From: DASSUW01 sp963740605
Lineage (GTDB): Bacteria > Actinomycetota > Thermoleophilia > Solirubrobacterales > Solirubrobacteraceae
DNA: 64,000 nucleotides
Assembly (NCBI GenBank): GCA_963740605.1
Contig: CAVUFC010000002.1
Coordinates: 1-64,000 of the forward strand
Reading direction: 5' to 3'
Below the pieces are notes generated by a model, which was not told the origin of the DNA, made no database searches, and saw nothing but the letters and a program-made list of their open reading frames with translations. How positions within the stretch are numbered: the first letter of the stretch is position 1; the number at the start of each line of letters is the position of its first letter. The position numbers were made by a program, and so were the translations under genes. Below are positions 49,639 through 58,628 of the stretch, piece by piece.

Positions 49639-51174
49639 GTGAGCGTTCCGGACACCGCACGGCGGGAACCACCGGCCGGACAGGCCGGGGTGAATGTGTT
49701 CGTCAGCTATCGGCGGTCGGACAGTCCGTCGGCGGCGCGACAGATCGCCGACGCGCTCAAGGCCCGGCTCGGCCCCGACAGCGTCTTCTTCGATACACGG
49801 GACCTGCAGCCCGGCACCGACTGGCACCGCGACATCGAGGACCGCGTCCACGCCGCCGACGTCATCGTCGCCGTGATCGGGCCGCAGTGGGTCGCGATCG
49901 CGGACGAGCGTGGACGGCGCCGCGTCCTGCAGCCGGACGAGGAGGACGTCGTCCGCACCGAGATCGAGGCGGCGCTGCGCAGCGGCGGCCGCGTCGTGCC
50001 GGTGCTGGTCGATGACGCTGCGCTCCCCTCGCGGGACGCGCTGCCGCGCCCGTTCCGGCCGATCACCTCGCTCAACGCCGTGACGCTGCGTCATGCCTCC
50101 TGGGACCAGGACCTCGAGACGCTCGTCGCCGCCCTGGCCACCGCGACGCCCGTGGTGGGTTCGCAGCCCGCAGTGCTCGAGCGGCCGTCGCCGGACGCGT
50201 GGGAGGCGAGGCGCGGCGGGCCGGCAGACAGCCACTACCGCAGGATCGCGAAGGCCCTGTCGCGCGGGGTACTGCTGCCGGTGCTCGGCGCCGGCGTGCA
50301 CACGGCGGTAGGGGCGGGGCCGTGGACACCGGGCTGCGGGCGCCTTCCCGACGCCGCCGAGCTCGCACGAGCGCTGGCTGAGCATTTCGGGCTCGAGTCC
50401 GAGTCGCCCGACCTCGCGGAAGTCGCGCAACAGGCCTTGGCGGCGGAGGGTCCCAAGCCGCTGGAGAAGGCGCTTCGGGACCTGGTGTTGAAGGACCCGA
50501 TCGAGCCTGGAGCGGTACACCACGCGCTCGCGCGCATCCCGGCGCTGCTTCGTGCCGCGGACTGCGAGAACGCTCCGATGCTGGTCACGACCACGTACGA
50601 CACGGCGCTCGAGCGGGCGTTCGAGCGTGCCGGAGAGCCGTTCGACCTCGCGGTCTGCATCGCCGCCGGCAAGCATCGCGGCCGCTTCCTGCACGTCCCG
50701 TGGTACGACGCGGAGGACCGTGCGATCGAGCCGATCGACCGGCCCAACGAGTACGTCGACTTCCCGATCGACGACATCGGCGACTTGTCCCGTCCGATCA
50801 TCATCAAGGTCCACGGCGGCGGGGTGCACGACGCTCCGCCCGGCCTGGAGATCCCGACCGGGTTCATCGTCACCGAGGACGACTCCATCGGCTTCCTGAC
50901 TGAGAGCCCGGTCGAGAGCCTCGTCCCCACCCAGCTGCTGACCAAGCTGCGCGACGGTCACTTCCTGTTCCTGGGCTACAGCGTCCGCGAGTGGAGCCTG
51001 CGCGTCTTCCTGCGCCGCATCTGGCACGACGGGGAGCCCGGCGCGACCTCGTGGGCGGTGCAGGCAGGCGCCGACGAGGTGGACGACGACTTCTGGCGCA
51101 CGCTCGAGGTCGAGCGCTTCGACCTGTCGCCGGCCGACTACCTGGCCGATCTTGAGCAGTTCCTGGGCCGGTGA
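49639..51174 (+). CDS. TIR-SIR2 domain protein
   Basis: This is a 511-residue cytoplasmic protein. Residues 19-160 form a TIR domain (NVFVSYRRSD, VFFDTRDLQPG, VIVAVIGPQW, and DVVRTEIEAAL with the putative catalytic Glu108). Residues 205-511 form a SIR2-like domain: LLPVLGAGV (Gly217-Val220), VTTTYDTALERAFE (316-330), IIIKVHGGG with His392 and HFLFLGYSVREWSLRVFL. Both domain types can break down NAD in antiphage proteins. The Asn normally found in TTNYD is Thr319 here. GTG 49639 follows GAGGGG; a TTG at 49597 is less likely. The stop overlaps the start of the nSTAND-WD40 gene (GTGA), so the two form one operon. Confidence 0.85.
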   Translation: MSVPDTARREPPAGQAGVNVFVSYRRSDSPSAARQIADALKARLGPDSVFFDTRDLQPGTDWHRDIEDRVHAADVIVAVIGPQWVAIADERGRRRVLQPDEEDVVRTEIEAALRSGGRVVPVLVDDAALPSRDALPRPFRPITSLNAVTLRHASWDQDLETLVAALATATPVVGSQPAVLERPSPDAWEARRGGPADSHYRRIAKALSRGVLLPVLGAGVHTAVGAGPWTPGCGRLPDAAELARALAEHFGLESESPDLAEVAQQALAAEGPKPLEKALRDLVLKDPIEPGAVHHALARIPALLRAADCENAPMLVTTTYDTALERAFERAGEPFDLAVCIAAGKHRGRFLHVPWYDAEDRAIEPIDRPNEYVDFPIDDIGDLSRPIIIKVHGGGVHDAPPGLEIPTGFIVTEDDSIGFLTESPVESLVPTQLLTKLRDGHFLFLGYSVREWSLRVFLRRIWHDGEPGATSWAVQAGADEVDDDFWRTLEVERFDLSPADYLADLEQFLGR

Positions 51175-54100
51175 CCGCCGCCGCTCCCTATGTCGGCCTC
51201 GCGCCGTTCGGCGAGGCCGACGCGGACCGCTTCTTCGGGCGCGACGCCGAGCGCAAGCGGATCATCGCCAACCTGCAGGCGTCCCGGTTCACGCTGCTGT
51301 ACGCGCGCAGCGGCGTCGGGAAGAGCTCGCTGCTGCGAGCAGGTGTGGTGGCGCGGCTCGCCGCCGCGCCCGGCTCGCGACTGGTTCCGTTCGTGTTCAG
51401 CAGCTGGAGCGGCGACCCCAACGTCGAGCTGCCGCTGGCGCTCGGCGTCGGCGGTGACGGTCTCGAACAGGCGCTCGAACGCCGGACCGGCACGATCGAC
51501 GGAACGCTGCTGGTGATCCTCGACCAGTTCGAGGAGTTCTTTCAGTACCACCACGGGACGCCGGAAGCCGACCGCTTCGCCGACGAGCTCGCCGCCTGCG
51601 TGCAGCGCACGGACCTCCGCGCCCACTTCCTCGTGTCGATCCGTGAGGACGCGTACTCGCGGCTCGGCGACGAGTTCAAGGGGCGCCTCCCGAACGTCTA
51701 CTCGACTACCTGCTCACCTCGACGAGCGCGGCGCGCGCGCCGCGATCGAGGGGCCGCTGAGGCAGAACGGGGGTGCGGAGATCGAGCCGGCGCTCGTTGA
51801 CCGGGTGCTTCGCGACGTGCGGCGCGACGAGGCGTCGAACGGGCATGCCCGCTACGAGGCCGCGCACCTGCAGTACGTCCTCCGGCGCCTGTGGGACGAG
51901 GAAGCGCGGGGCGGCTCCTCGCTGCTGCGGCTGGCGACGCTCGAGCAGCTCGGCGGCTCGGAGGCGATCTTCGAGCGCCACTTCGACGAGGCGGTCGCCG
52001 GATTGAGCGCCGGCGAGCAGGACGCGCTCGGCCAGGCGTTCCGCTTCCTCGTCACCTCCGCCGGCACCAAGCGCGCGGAGACCGCGACCGACCTGGCCGA
52101 GCTTGCCGGCGTGCCGCAACCGACCCTCGAGCGCGCACTCGAGCATCTTCGTGCGGCGCGCATCCTCACGCCCGTCGCCGCCGGCGGCCACACCCGGTAC
52201 GAGCTCGCGCACGACCTCCTCGCCGAGCCGGCGCTCGAGTGGCGCCGGGCGCGCGAGAGGGCCCGCGAGATGCGTGCGCTCAGGCGGACGATCGCCGGAC
52301 TCGGCCTCGTCGCCGCGCTCCTCACCGGGCTGATCGTCTGGGCGCTGCTCGAGCGCGGCGCTGCCGGCCGGCAAGCCGATCGCGCTCAGGCGCAGGCGCT
52401 GGTCGCGCGGTCGGCCAACCAGCTGTCGGTCGACCCCGAGCACAGCGTCGCGCTCGCCCGCCAGGCGTGGCAGCTCAGCAACACGCCGGAAGCCGAGGAC
52501 GCGCTGCGGCGCGCGCTGACCGCCTCGTTGGTCCGTCAGCGCCGCGAAATCGGGACCACCTGGCGCGGCGTCGTTGCGAACGACGTCGCCGTCAACGACG
52601 GCCCCGACGGCGTCCACGTGTGGCGCGGCTTCGACGCCGGCCTCCCCGCGAAGAGCCTGGACGGCGGCGGTGCCGTGCTCTCGGCGGACGGCACCAGGGT
52701 CGCGGCCACGAGCTCGGACGGAGTCCAGGCCGCGCCGACCGACGGCGGCGCCGTCATCCGGGTCGCCGGCGGGTCGGCGCCCGCGCTCAGCGCCGACGGG
52801 CGGTACCTCGCTGTCGTCGCCCGCGACGGGACAATGCGCGTGCTGGACGCGCAGACGGGCCAGGCGCTCGCGCGCCACCGCGGCCTGCCGAACCCGGTCT
52901 TGGCCTTCGCGGGAGACGGGCGGCTCGTCGCGGGCGACTGCCTCGGCGGCGGCGGTATGGTCGTCTGGAACTGGCGCACGGGCGGCACACGGACGCTGCC
53001 CGCCCCCTCCAGCGCCGAGACGACCATCCCGCGCGGCGGCGCCCCGACGTGCCTGCTGGCCCCAAGTCCGGACGGCACGCGCGTGGCGCAGTCCCTCCTC
53101 GGCGGTTCGGCCGCCCTCTGGGATCTCGGCGCCGGCCGTCTCATCGCCTCGAACCTCGCCCGCGACAGGCCCTTCGCGATGTCGCGTGGAGCCCGGACGG
53201 CAACCTGCTCGCAGTCGCGGCAGGCAAGGTCGCGACGGTGCTCGACCGCTCCGGCCGCGCCGTGTCGAGCACCTCGAGCCAGGTGGACTTCCTCACGACT
53301 GTCGCGTTCGACCCACGCGGAGGCGACCTGATCGTCACGGCCGGCCGAGACGGCGTGGCTGAGCTGTGGGACGCCCACACGGGTCGGTCGCTCGCCGAGC
53401 TCCGCGGCCACACCGACGAGATCAGCGACGCCGCCTTCACGGCTGACGGCCGCGGCGTCGTCACCATCGCGCTGGACGGCACCATCCGCTCATGGCAGGT
53501 CGTCGAGGGTCGCGTGTTCCGGTACAGCGACTGGGCGCTCGATGCCGCCTTCAGCCCCGACGGCCGGAGCATCGCAACGGCGGTCGTCAACGGAAGCGCG
53601 CTCGTGACGCCGCTGGATGGCGGACGGCGTGTCCGCCTCGGCACCACGTTCGGTCGGCAGACGGCGAACTCGATCACGTTCGACCACGACGGCCACCGGG
53701 TCGCCGTGGCGGGCGGCCACGACGCCGGATCAGGGCAGATCGTGGTGGCCAACGCCGCGACGGGCGGGGTCGAGCAGGAGATGGATCCCCCCGGCGCTGA
53801 CGTCCTGTCGGTGGCGTTCTCGCCGGACGGTGAGTGGCTGGTCACCGCCGCGAACGACTCGCCGCCCGCGCTGTGGCGCCTGTCCAAATTCACGCAGTTG
53901 GGTCCCAACCGGCCGACCGCGACGCTCGCCATCCCCGCCCGGCGCGCCGTCGTGCGAGCCGAGTTCAGCCCGGACGGGAAGTCGATCGTCACGGCGGCGA
54001 ATGACGGCGTCGCGCGCATCTTCGATGCCGGGAGCCGCCGCCAGACTCGACAGATCGTGACCCCGGGCCTGATGCAGGGCGCGACCTTCAGCCCCGACAG

Positions 54101-54470
54101 CAAGCGCATCCTCACCTACGGCTCGGACTTCATCGGGCGGATCTGGGATGCGCAGACGGGCCGGCAGCTGGCGACGCTGCGCGGCCATTCGAGCTGGATC
54201 AGCCGCGGCGCCTTCAGCCCCGACGGCCGCCGGGTCGTCACGAGCAGCGCCGACGAGACCACGCGCGTCTGGGATTCGCGGACCGGCCGGCTGATGTCGA
54301 CCCAGCGCATGCACGGCGACGCGGCCAACAGCGTCGCCTACAGCCCTGACGGAGCGACGATCCTGTCCGCCGGCGACGACCGCACCGCCCGTCTCTACCC
54401 GTGCGCGACGTGTGCGCCGGTCGAAGACCTGATGCGGCTTGCGCGCGACCGGATCACGCGGTCTCCGTGA
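51171..54470 (+). pseudogene. nSTAND1-transmembrane-WD40 protein gene with frameshifts
   Basis: One coding unit of about 1,100 residues is spread over several frames. The first part (from GTG 51171) has FFGRDAERKRII, Walker A ARSGVGKSSLL, Walker B LLVILDQFEEFF and the following FLVSIREDAYSRLG. Near 51700-51720 the frame changes, best explained by two missing G. The second part has the winged-helix region, one membrane segment (IAGLGLVAALLTGLIVWALL) and the first WD40 blades. Near 53180 a third missing G shifts the frame back, and about ten WD40 repeats follow to TGA 54470. STAND proteins sense a ligand and then oligomerise; WD40 repeats would be the sensor. It is coupled to the TIR-SIR2 effector gene. 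Whether the shifts are real or base-calling errors is open. Confidence 0.78.
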
Positions 54471-54524
54471 AATCCGGGCGGCTTGGTCATTGGCTTGGCG
54501 CGTGCGTAGGAGTTGGGTTGCACC

Positions 54525-55619
54525 GTGCGGGCTCGGCACATCGTCACGGTTGCCTGCGTCGCGTTGTTGATCCTGGCGACATCTGCGGGTGCAGACGAGG
54601 CCGGGTCACCGGTGCCGACGGTGGTTGCGCCCGAGCCGACCGTGACCGCGGCTCCAGTCGTCACACCCGAGGTTTCCGCAGCAGCATCCGACGCGACGCC
54701 CGCGCCGTCAGCGGAGCGCGCGCCGACATCCACACCGGTACCGGTCATCGCCACAGCCACACCGGGAGCTCAGGTCGCGCAGGCGACACCTACACCCAGT
54801 CCGACGGCGGTCGCGACGCCCACGCCCACGCCATCGCCACCCAGCGATTGCGCCAGTGGGGATGGCTCTGCCGGGTGCGAGGTGCCGTCGGCGTTGTGCA
54901 CCATCATCGGCACCGACGCCGACGACGTCCTGACCGGCGGCCCATTCGGCGATGTCCTGTGCGGGTTCGGCGGTAACGATCAGCTCAACGGCGGCGAGGG
55001 CAACGATCTGCTGGTGGGCGGCGCCGGGGACGACCAGCTCGTCGGCGGCGCGGGCGCCGATTGCTTCATCGGCGGGCCGGGCACCGACAGCGCCGACGCG
55101 ACGCCGCCCGACAAATACGTCCACGGCGTCGAGCATCCGTTGGACACCGAGACCGATTTCACGTCCGACTTCATCGTCCGCCCTGACGGCACGTGTTATT
55201 ACCCCGGCGGGCAGTTCGGAAGCGGCGCACCGACGCCGCGACCTGGCTCGCAGGGCGAGACGCAGCGCCCCGGCGCGTCGCCCGCCTCGGCGGTCGCCAG
55301 TCCCACGTCGAGTAGCACTCCGTCGACGCTGCGCATGGAGCTCGTCAACGGCCAGCTCAAGGTCCACAACGGCGAGGTGCGTGTGCCCGTGTCCTGCACG
55401 GCCGTCACGAGCGGGGATCTGGTCCTGCTCGCCGACTCGCAACCCATCGCACGCAAGCGGTTCACCTGCACGCCGCCCAAGGAGAAGGTCCGCGTCCCTC
55501 TCAACAGCGCCGGCCGCAAGCTCGTCGCCAAAGACGACCGCGTCGAGGCCACCGTGGGCCTTCTCACCGGCGGCCAGACGATCCCCAAGCCCGTGGTGCT
55601 GGTCAGCCCTCGCGGCTGA
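54525..55619 (+). CDS. Secreted protein with Pro/Thr-rich linker and short RTX repeat block
   Basis: The protein of 364 residues has a signal peptide (RARHIVTVACVALLILATSAGA), a 70-residue linker rich in Thr, Pro, Ala and Val, then a Cys-bounded block of four to five calcium-binding nonapeptides (GTDADDVLTGG, GGNDQLNGGEGNDLLVGG). A second linker and a C-terminal beta-rich domain with two Cys (SCTAVTSGDLVLL, RFTCTPP) follow. GTG 54525 fits the signal peptide; AGGAG lies 12 bases upstream. It resembles a small version of the RTX protein at 36893. It is a surface protein and probably unrelated to the TIR genes on both sides. Confidence 0.78.
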   Translation: MRARHIVTVACVALLILATSAGADEAGSPVPTVVAPEPTVTAAPVVTPEVSAAASDATPAPSAERAPTSTPVPVIATATPGAQVAQATPTPSPTAVATPTPTPSPPSDCASGDGSAGCEVPSALCTIIGTDADDVLTGGPFGDVLCGFGGNDQLNGGEGNDLLVGGAGDDQLVGGAGADCFIGGPGTDSADATPPDKYVHGVEHPLDTETDFTSDFIVRPDGTCYYPGGQFGSGAPTPRPGSQGETQRPGASPASAVASPTSSSTPSTLRMELVNGQLKVHNGEVRVPVSCTAVTSGDLVLLADSQPIARKRFTCTPPKEKVRVPLNSAGRKLVAKDDRVEATVGLLTGGQTIPKPVVLVSPRG

Positions 55620-55642
55620 GCACCGACGCTGCGGACGCCCGC

Positions 55643-56509
55643 TCATCCGGATTGGAAGCGGACGCCGCGAGCTTTCATGTCGTCCCGGACCGACTGGAAG
55701 AACGGCCACAGCTGGTCGGTGACATCGAAGCTCGCCAGGAGATGAGCAAGCGCCCAGGCCTGCCACAAGAACGTGTCGATCCGCTCTGGCGCGGCGCTGA
55801 GGCGATCGCCGACCAGGCGCACGGCTCGATCAGGATCCTCTGCGAGGTAGCCGGCGAGGCGCGCGGCCGCCCAAACGTAGACCGGGTTTTCATGGATCTG
55901 GTCGGGCTCGAGGCCCTCGTCGACCTCGACGCGCGCGAGCACGGCGAGCGTGTCGGTCGCCCAAGCCTTGGTGTCTTCACTCGACGAGGACGCGGAGGCC
56001 AGCTGGCTCAGCTTCGCGCGCGTGCCGGGTAGCCGGACGCCGAACGGCATCGCGAGCCGACCGGCGTCGTCAGCAAAGACCAGATGGTCGAACGGCGGCC
56101 ACTCGCGCAGGTGGTGAACGATCGTCCGGTACAACTGAGCGTACGGCGTGACGACGCGATCGAGCATCGGATCGCCGACGAGACGGTCGAGCTTCCGTTC
56201 CAGGCGCGCCGGGTCATAGTGAGCCCCGCTCCCCAGCCACGGTGGCAGCTCGCGCAGATAGCTCGGGAGGCCCCACGTCTCGCGAGGGAAGCCGTAGACC
56301 ACCTCCTCGCCCTCGGGACTCTCCAGGAAGAGAACGACCCGTGATGAGCCGACGCCTGCGAGTCCCGTGACCTTGAGTGGCACCCGCCGGCCCTCGTCCA
56401 CGACCGTGAGCAGGTCGAAGCGCAACGTGGAGATCCAGTCCTCGTCAACGAACGACGCCTCGGCGTCGAGTTGCTCATCCCAGCTCCAGCCGCGTGCGGT
56501 GCCTTCCAT
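55643..56509 (-). CDS. Unknown protein coupled to a TIR-DUF4263 gene
   Basis: I do not recognise this 288-residue cytoplasmic protein. The N-terminal half is mixed alpha/beta (WISTLRFDLLTVVDEGRRVPLKVTG, SRVVLFLESPEGEEVVYGF, then YDPARLERKLDRLVGDPMLD). The C-terminal half is largely helical with many Trp and Leu (TDTLAVLARVEVDEG, FLWQAWALAHLLASFDVTDQLWPFF). There is no signal peptide or membrane segment. ATG 56509 follows two bases behind the stop of the TIR gene, so it is translated with it. By position it should be the partner, regulator or sensor of the TIR-DUF4263 protein. Confidence 0.7.
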   Translation of the reverse strand: MEGTARGWSWDEQLDAEASFVDEDWISTLRFDLLTVVDEGRRVPLKVTGLAGVGSSRVVLFLESPEGEEVVYGFPRETWGLPSYLRELPPWLGSGAHYDPARLERKLDRLVGDPMLDRVVTPYAQLYRTIVHHLREWPPFDHLVFADDAGRLAMPFGVRLPGTRAKLSQLASASSSSEDTKAWATDTLAVLARVEVDEGLEPDQIHENPVYVWAAARLAGYLAEDPDRAVRLVGDRLSAAPERIDTFLWQAWALAHLLASFDVTDQLWPFFQSVRDDMKARGVRFQSG

Positions 56510-56511
56510 CG

Positions 56512-57453
56512 TCAATCGACCGAGGCGGCCGCCTCGATGAGCCAGTCGTACGTGCGCAGCGTGGTGCCGACGAGCTCGTCGTTGTAGCGCCGTACCGCAT
56601 CGGAGTCCACGAGCGCTCGCCGTCCGCCGACGACGATCCCCTGAAAGGCCGGGCTGATGTCCGGAAGGAACTCGCTGGCCCAGGTGATGTCGCGCGCGAC
56701 GCGCCGCCGCAGCTGATCGAGGCCGGCGACGCGGTGCTCGACAGACGGCGCCGCGACACCGTCCGCACCGAGCGGAGACTGACCGGATCGATCGAGCTGG
56801 ACGAGGAACCACTTCGTGCGGTTTGCCGTCTGGTCCTTGATCCACGCGGACAGATCGATCTCGAACTCGCCGATCTGCACACCGGTGGTGACAGCGTGCT
56901 GGGGCGCCCCGAAGACGCCAACCGCAAGCGCCGGGATCGTGCTGTGCGCGCTGAGGAACTGGCGGATTGCGATCGGCTCGGGGTCATCGTCGAGCAGCGT
57001 GATGAACCGCCGCGCGAGCGTGGGACCGCCCTCGGTCGGCTCCCCCGCCGCGACCACGACGCGGGCGATCTCCGCAGTGACGGCCGCGATCCCGTCGGCC
57101 GTGCGACCCGCGACGCGATCCGCGAGCCGGGGTGAGTACTCCCTGAGCGCCGCCTGATCGAGCTCGTGCCAGACCGGGAGGATCACCTTTTGCCCGGACT
57201 CCTCAAGGGCCATGAGGCCGTTCAGCTCCTGCCGCGGCCACCGCTTGGCGATGAAGTTCGGGCTCAGCACGACGACGCCGAAGCGCGAGCGCGCGAGGCC
57301 TTCGTCGATCTTCTCGCTGAGGCTGTCGCCGAGCTGTAGCGCGGTCTCGTCGAGCCAGACTCGCAGGCCGGCGACGCGAAGTCCGTCGGCCAGACTGCGG
57401 GCCACGGCGTTGTCCTCGCTCGCGTGACTGATGAAGACGTCCCACAGCTTCAT
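56512..57453 (-). CDS. TIR domain fused to a DUF4263 (Shedu-like) domain
   Basis: This is a 313-residue protein. Residues 1-140 are a TIR domain (WDVFISHASEDNAVARSLADGL, VWLDETALQLGDSLSEKID, VVVLSPNFIAKRWPRQELNGL, where the Glu of QELNGL is the putative NADase residue). Residues 155-312 follow the DUF4263 pattern: DPEPIAIRQFLSAHSTIPAL, VQIGEFEIDLSAW, FLVQLDRSGQSP, GLDQLRRRV, FQGIVVGGRRAL and the closing YNDELVGTTLRTYDWLIEAA. DUF4263 is the core of Shedu defence proteins. The expected nuclease motif (E-x-K) reads QLD here. The recognition is by eye, but the C-terminal signature is good. It is the first gene of a leftward two-gene operon. Confidence 0.75.
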   Translation of the reverse strand: MKLWDVFISHASEDNAVARSLADGLRVAGLRVWLDETALQLGDSLSEKIDEGLARSRFGVVVLSPNFIAKRWPRQELNGLMALEESGQKVILPVWHELDQAALREYSPRLADRVAGRTADGIAAVTAEIARVVVAAGEPTEGGPTLARRFITLLDDDPEPIAIRQFLSAHSTIPALAVGVFGAPQHAVTTGVQIGEFEIDLSAWIKDQTANRTKWFLVQLDRSGQSPLGADGVAAPSVEHRVAGLDQLRRRVARDITWASEFLPDISPAFQGIVVGGRRALVDSDAVRRYNDELVGTTLRTYDWLIEAAASVD

Positions 57454-57622
57454 CTCAGTCTCGCTGCGAGCCTACCGCTGCGATCCCTCGCCGGCTGAGA
57501 TCTTTGCCGAGCAACTCGGACCGTCCCCGGACCCGCCTCCCAAGATGCGTGCGTCTGATGAGCGCGCCGGTCGTGTCGTCGAACAAACGCGGATCGCCGA
57601 AGTCGCACGTTTTGATTCGCGG

Positions 57623-57869
57623 CTACGACTTCTCGGCTGAATCGATCAGGGCCGGCGGCAGGACGGAACCCACCGAATCGGTCACCTCGATCCGCGCCAA
57701 GCGGCCGTAGAAGTCGAAGTGCAGAACGAGGCTCCCGAGCGCCGGCACGCCGCCGGCAGCCTCGAGCTCGTCCAGCGGCACCGAGTCTCGAATCTCACCC
57801 CCCGCCCTCGCCGGCCAGGTCGAGGATCGCGCCGCCGCCCTCGTCCACCGTCGCCCGAATCTGCACCAC
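57623..57869 (-). pseudogene. DUF2283-like small protein with homopolymer frameshift
   Basis: From GTG 57869, with GAGGAGG upstream, the frame reads VQIRATVDEGGGAILDLAGE and then meets TGA within GGGGGGTGA. In the neighbouring frame the sequence continues as EIRDSVPLDELEAAGGVP, VLHFDFYGRLARIEV and ends at TAG 57623-57625. Removing one G from the run of six (complement C at 57798-57803) restores an 81-residue protein of the DUF2283 type. Function unknown. The 170 bases between this stop and the TIR-DUF4263 gene contain no gene that I can support. Confidence 0.62.
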
Positions 57870-57954
57870 GTCGTCCTCCTCGCCGCGAGTCAGTCCGACG
57901 GACCGTACGCCTTCGGAGGGGGACCTGACTCGCCCGATCGGTGGATTCACGCGC

Positions 57955-58245
57955 TCAGCGGCGCAGGCCCGCGATCGACGCCTCAATGGCGCCGCGGGCG
58001 GCGGGATCAGCCTCGCCGAGCCCACGTTCGAGCAGCTTGATCGCCCGCCCGCGGGAGTCCGCGCGCGCGGCGATGGTGGCCATGGCGCCCGCAGCGCTGT
58101 CCGCAAGCACGGGGTCGGCGAGCTTGGCGCTCAGCGGCTCGAGGGCGGCAGGATCGCCGGCGCGTGCGAGCGCGTCGATGATCGACCTGCAGTCCTCCTC
58201 GCACCACTCGAGCTGCTTGATCAGTGCAGGAACGGAATCGCGCAT
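57955..58245 (-). CDS. Small HEAT-repeat-like protein
   Basis: This 96-residue, all-helical protein has two to three HEAT/PBS-lyase-type repeats (RSIIDALARAGDPAALEPLSAKL, ADSAAGAMATIAARADSRG). Such domains mediate protein-protein contacts. The start ATG 58245 is clear. It is transcribed leftward, 85 bp upstream of the DUF2283-like gene. Confidence 0.62.
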   Translation of the reverse strand: MRDSVPALIKQLEWCEEDCRSIIDALARAGDPAALEPLSAKLADPVLADSAAGAMATIAARADSRGRAIKLLERGLGEADPAARGAIEASIAGLRR

Positions 58246-58628
58246 GGGGCGATCATCTCACGGGCCTAAGCGCGTGGCGAGATCCCGCGTTGCGCGTTCA
58301 AGGGCAGGTCACCGTGCCGCACCGGGCGTCGATGAACCTCGACACGTCGCCCGACCGTTCTTTGTCCGCCTCGGCCCCTATCAGCGCGCCTGCCGGTATA
58401 GGGTCGGTCATGCACGAACGAGAGGAGCCGTCATGGCCGAGACGGCACGCCAGGGGGAGGACGCCGCGCGGTCGACGATCCGCGACAGGCGCCGCGCCTG
58501 CATTCTGTGCATTCCTAGACCTGAAATAGGGGCACCACACTCTCGAACGCCGCGAACGTCATCGCGACTCGTTGCGTGGCTCGCGCGGCGTGGCGACTGA
58601 TCCACCCGGCCTGCGTCATGATTCTCCA
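58246..58628. other. Region without a confident gene
   Basis: These 383 bases hold only a 55-codon rightward frame (58433-58600, MAETARQGEDAARSTIRD) with AGAGGAG nine bases upstream. Its second half looks non-coding, so it could be the front end of a lost gene. No hairpin terminator, tRNA or repeat was recognised. Confidence 0.4.

Noticed and set aside
58433..58600. Independent 55-codon gene
   Set aside because: A fair ribosome-binding site is present, but the second half has no coding character and no family is recognised; described only as a gene-poor region.
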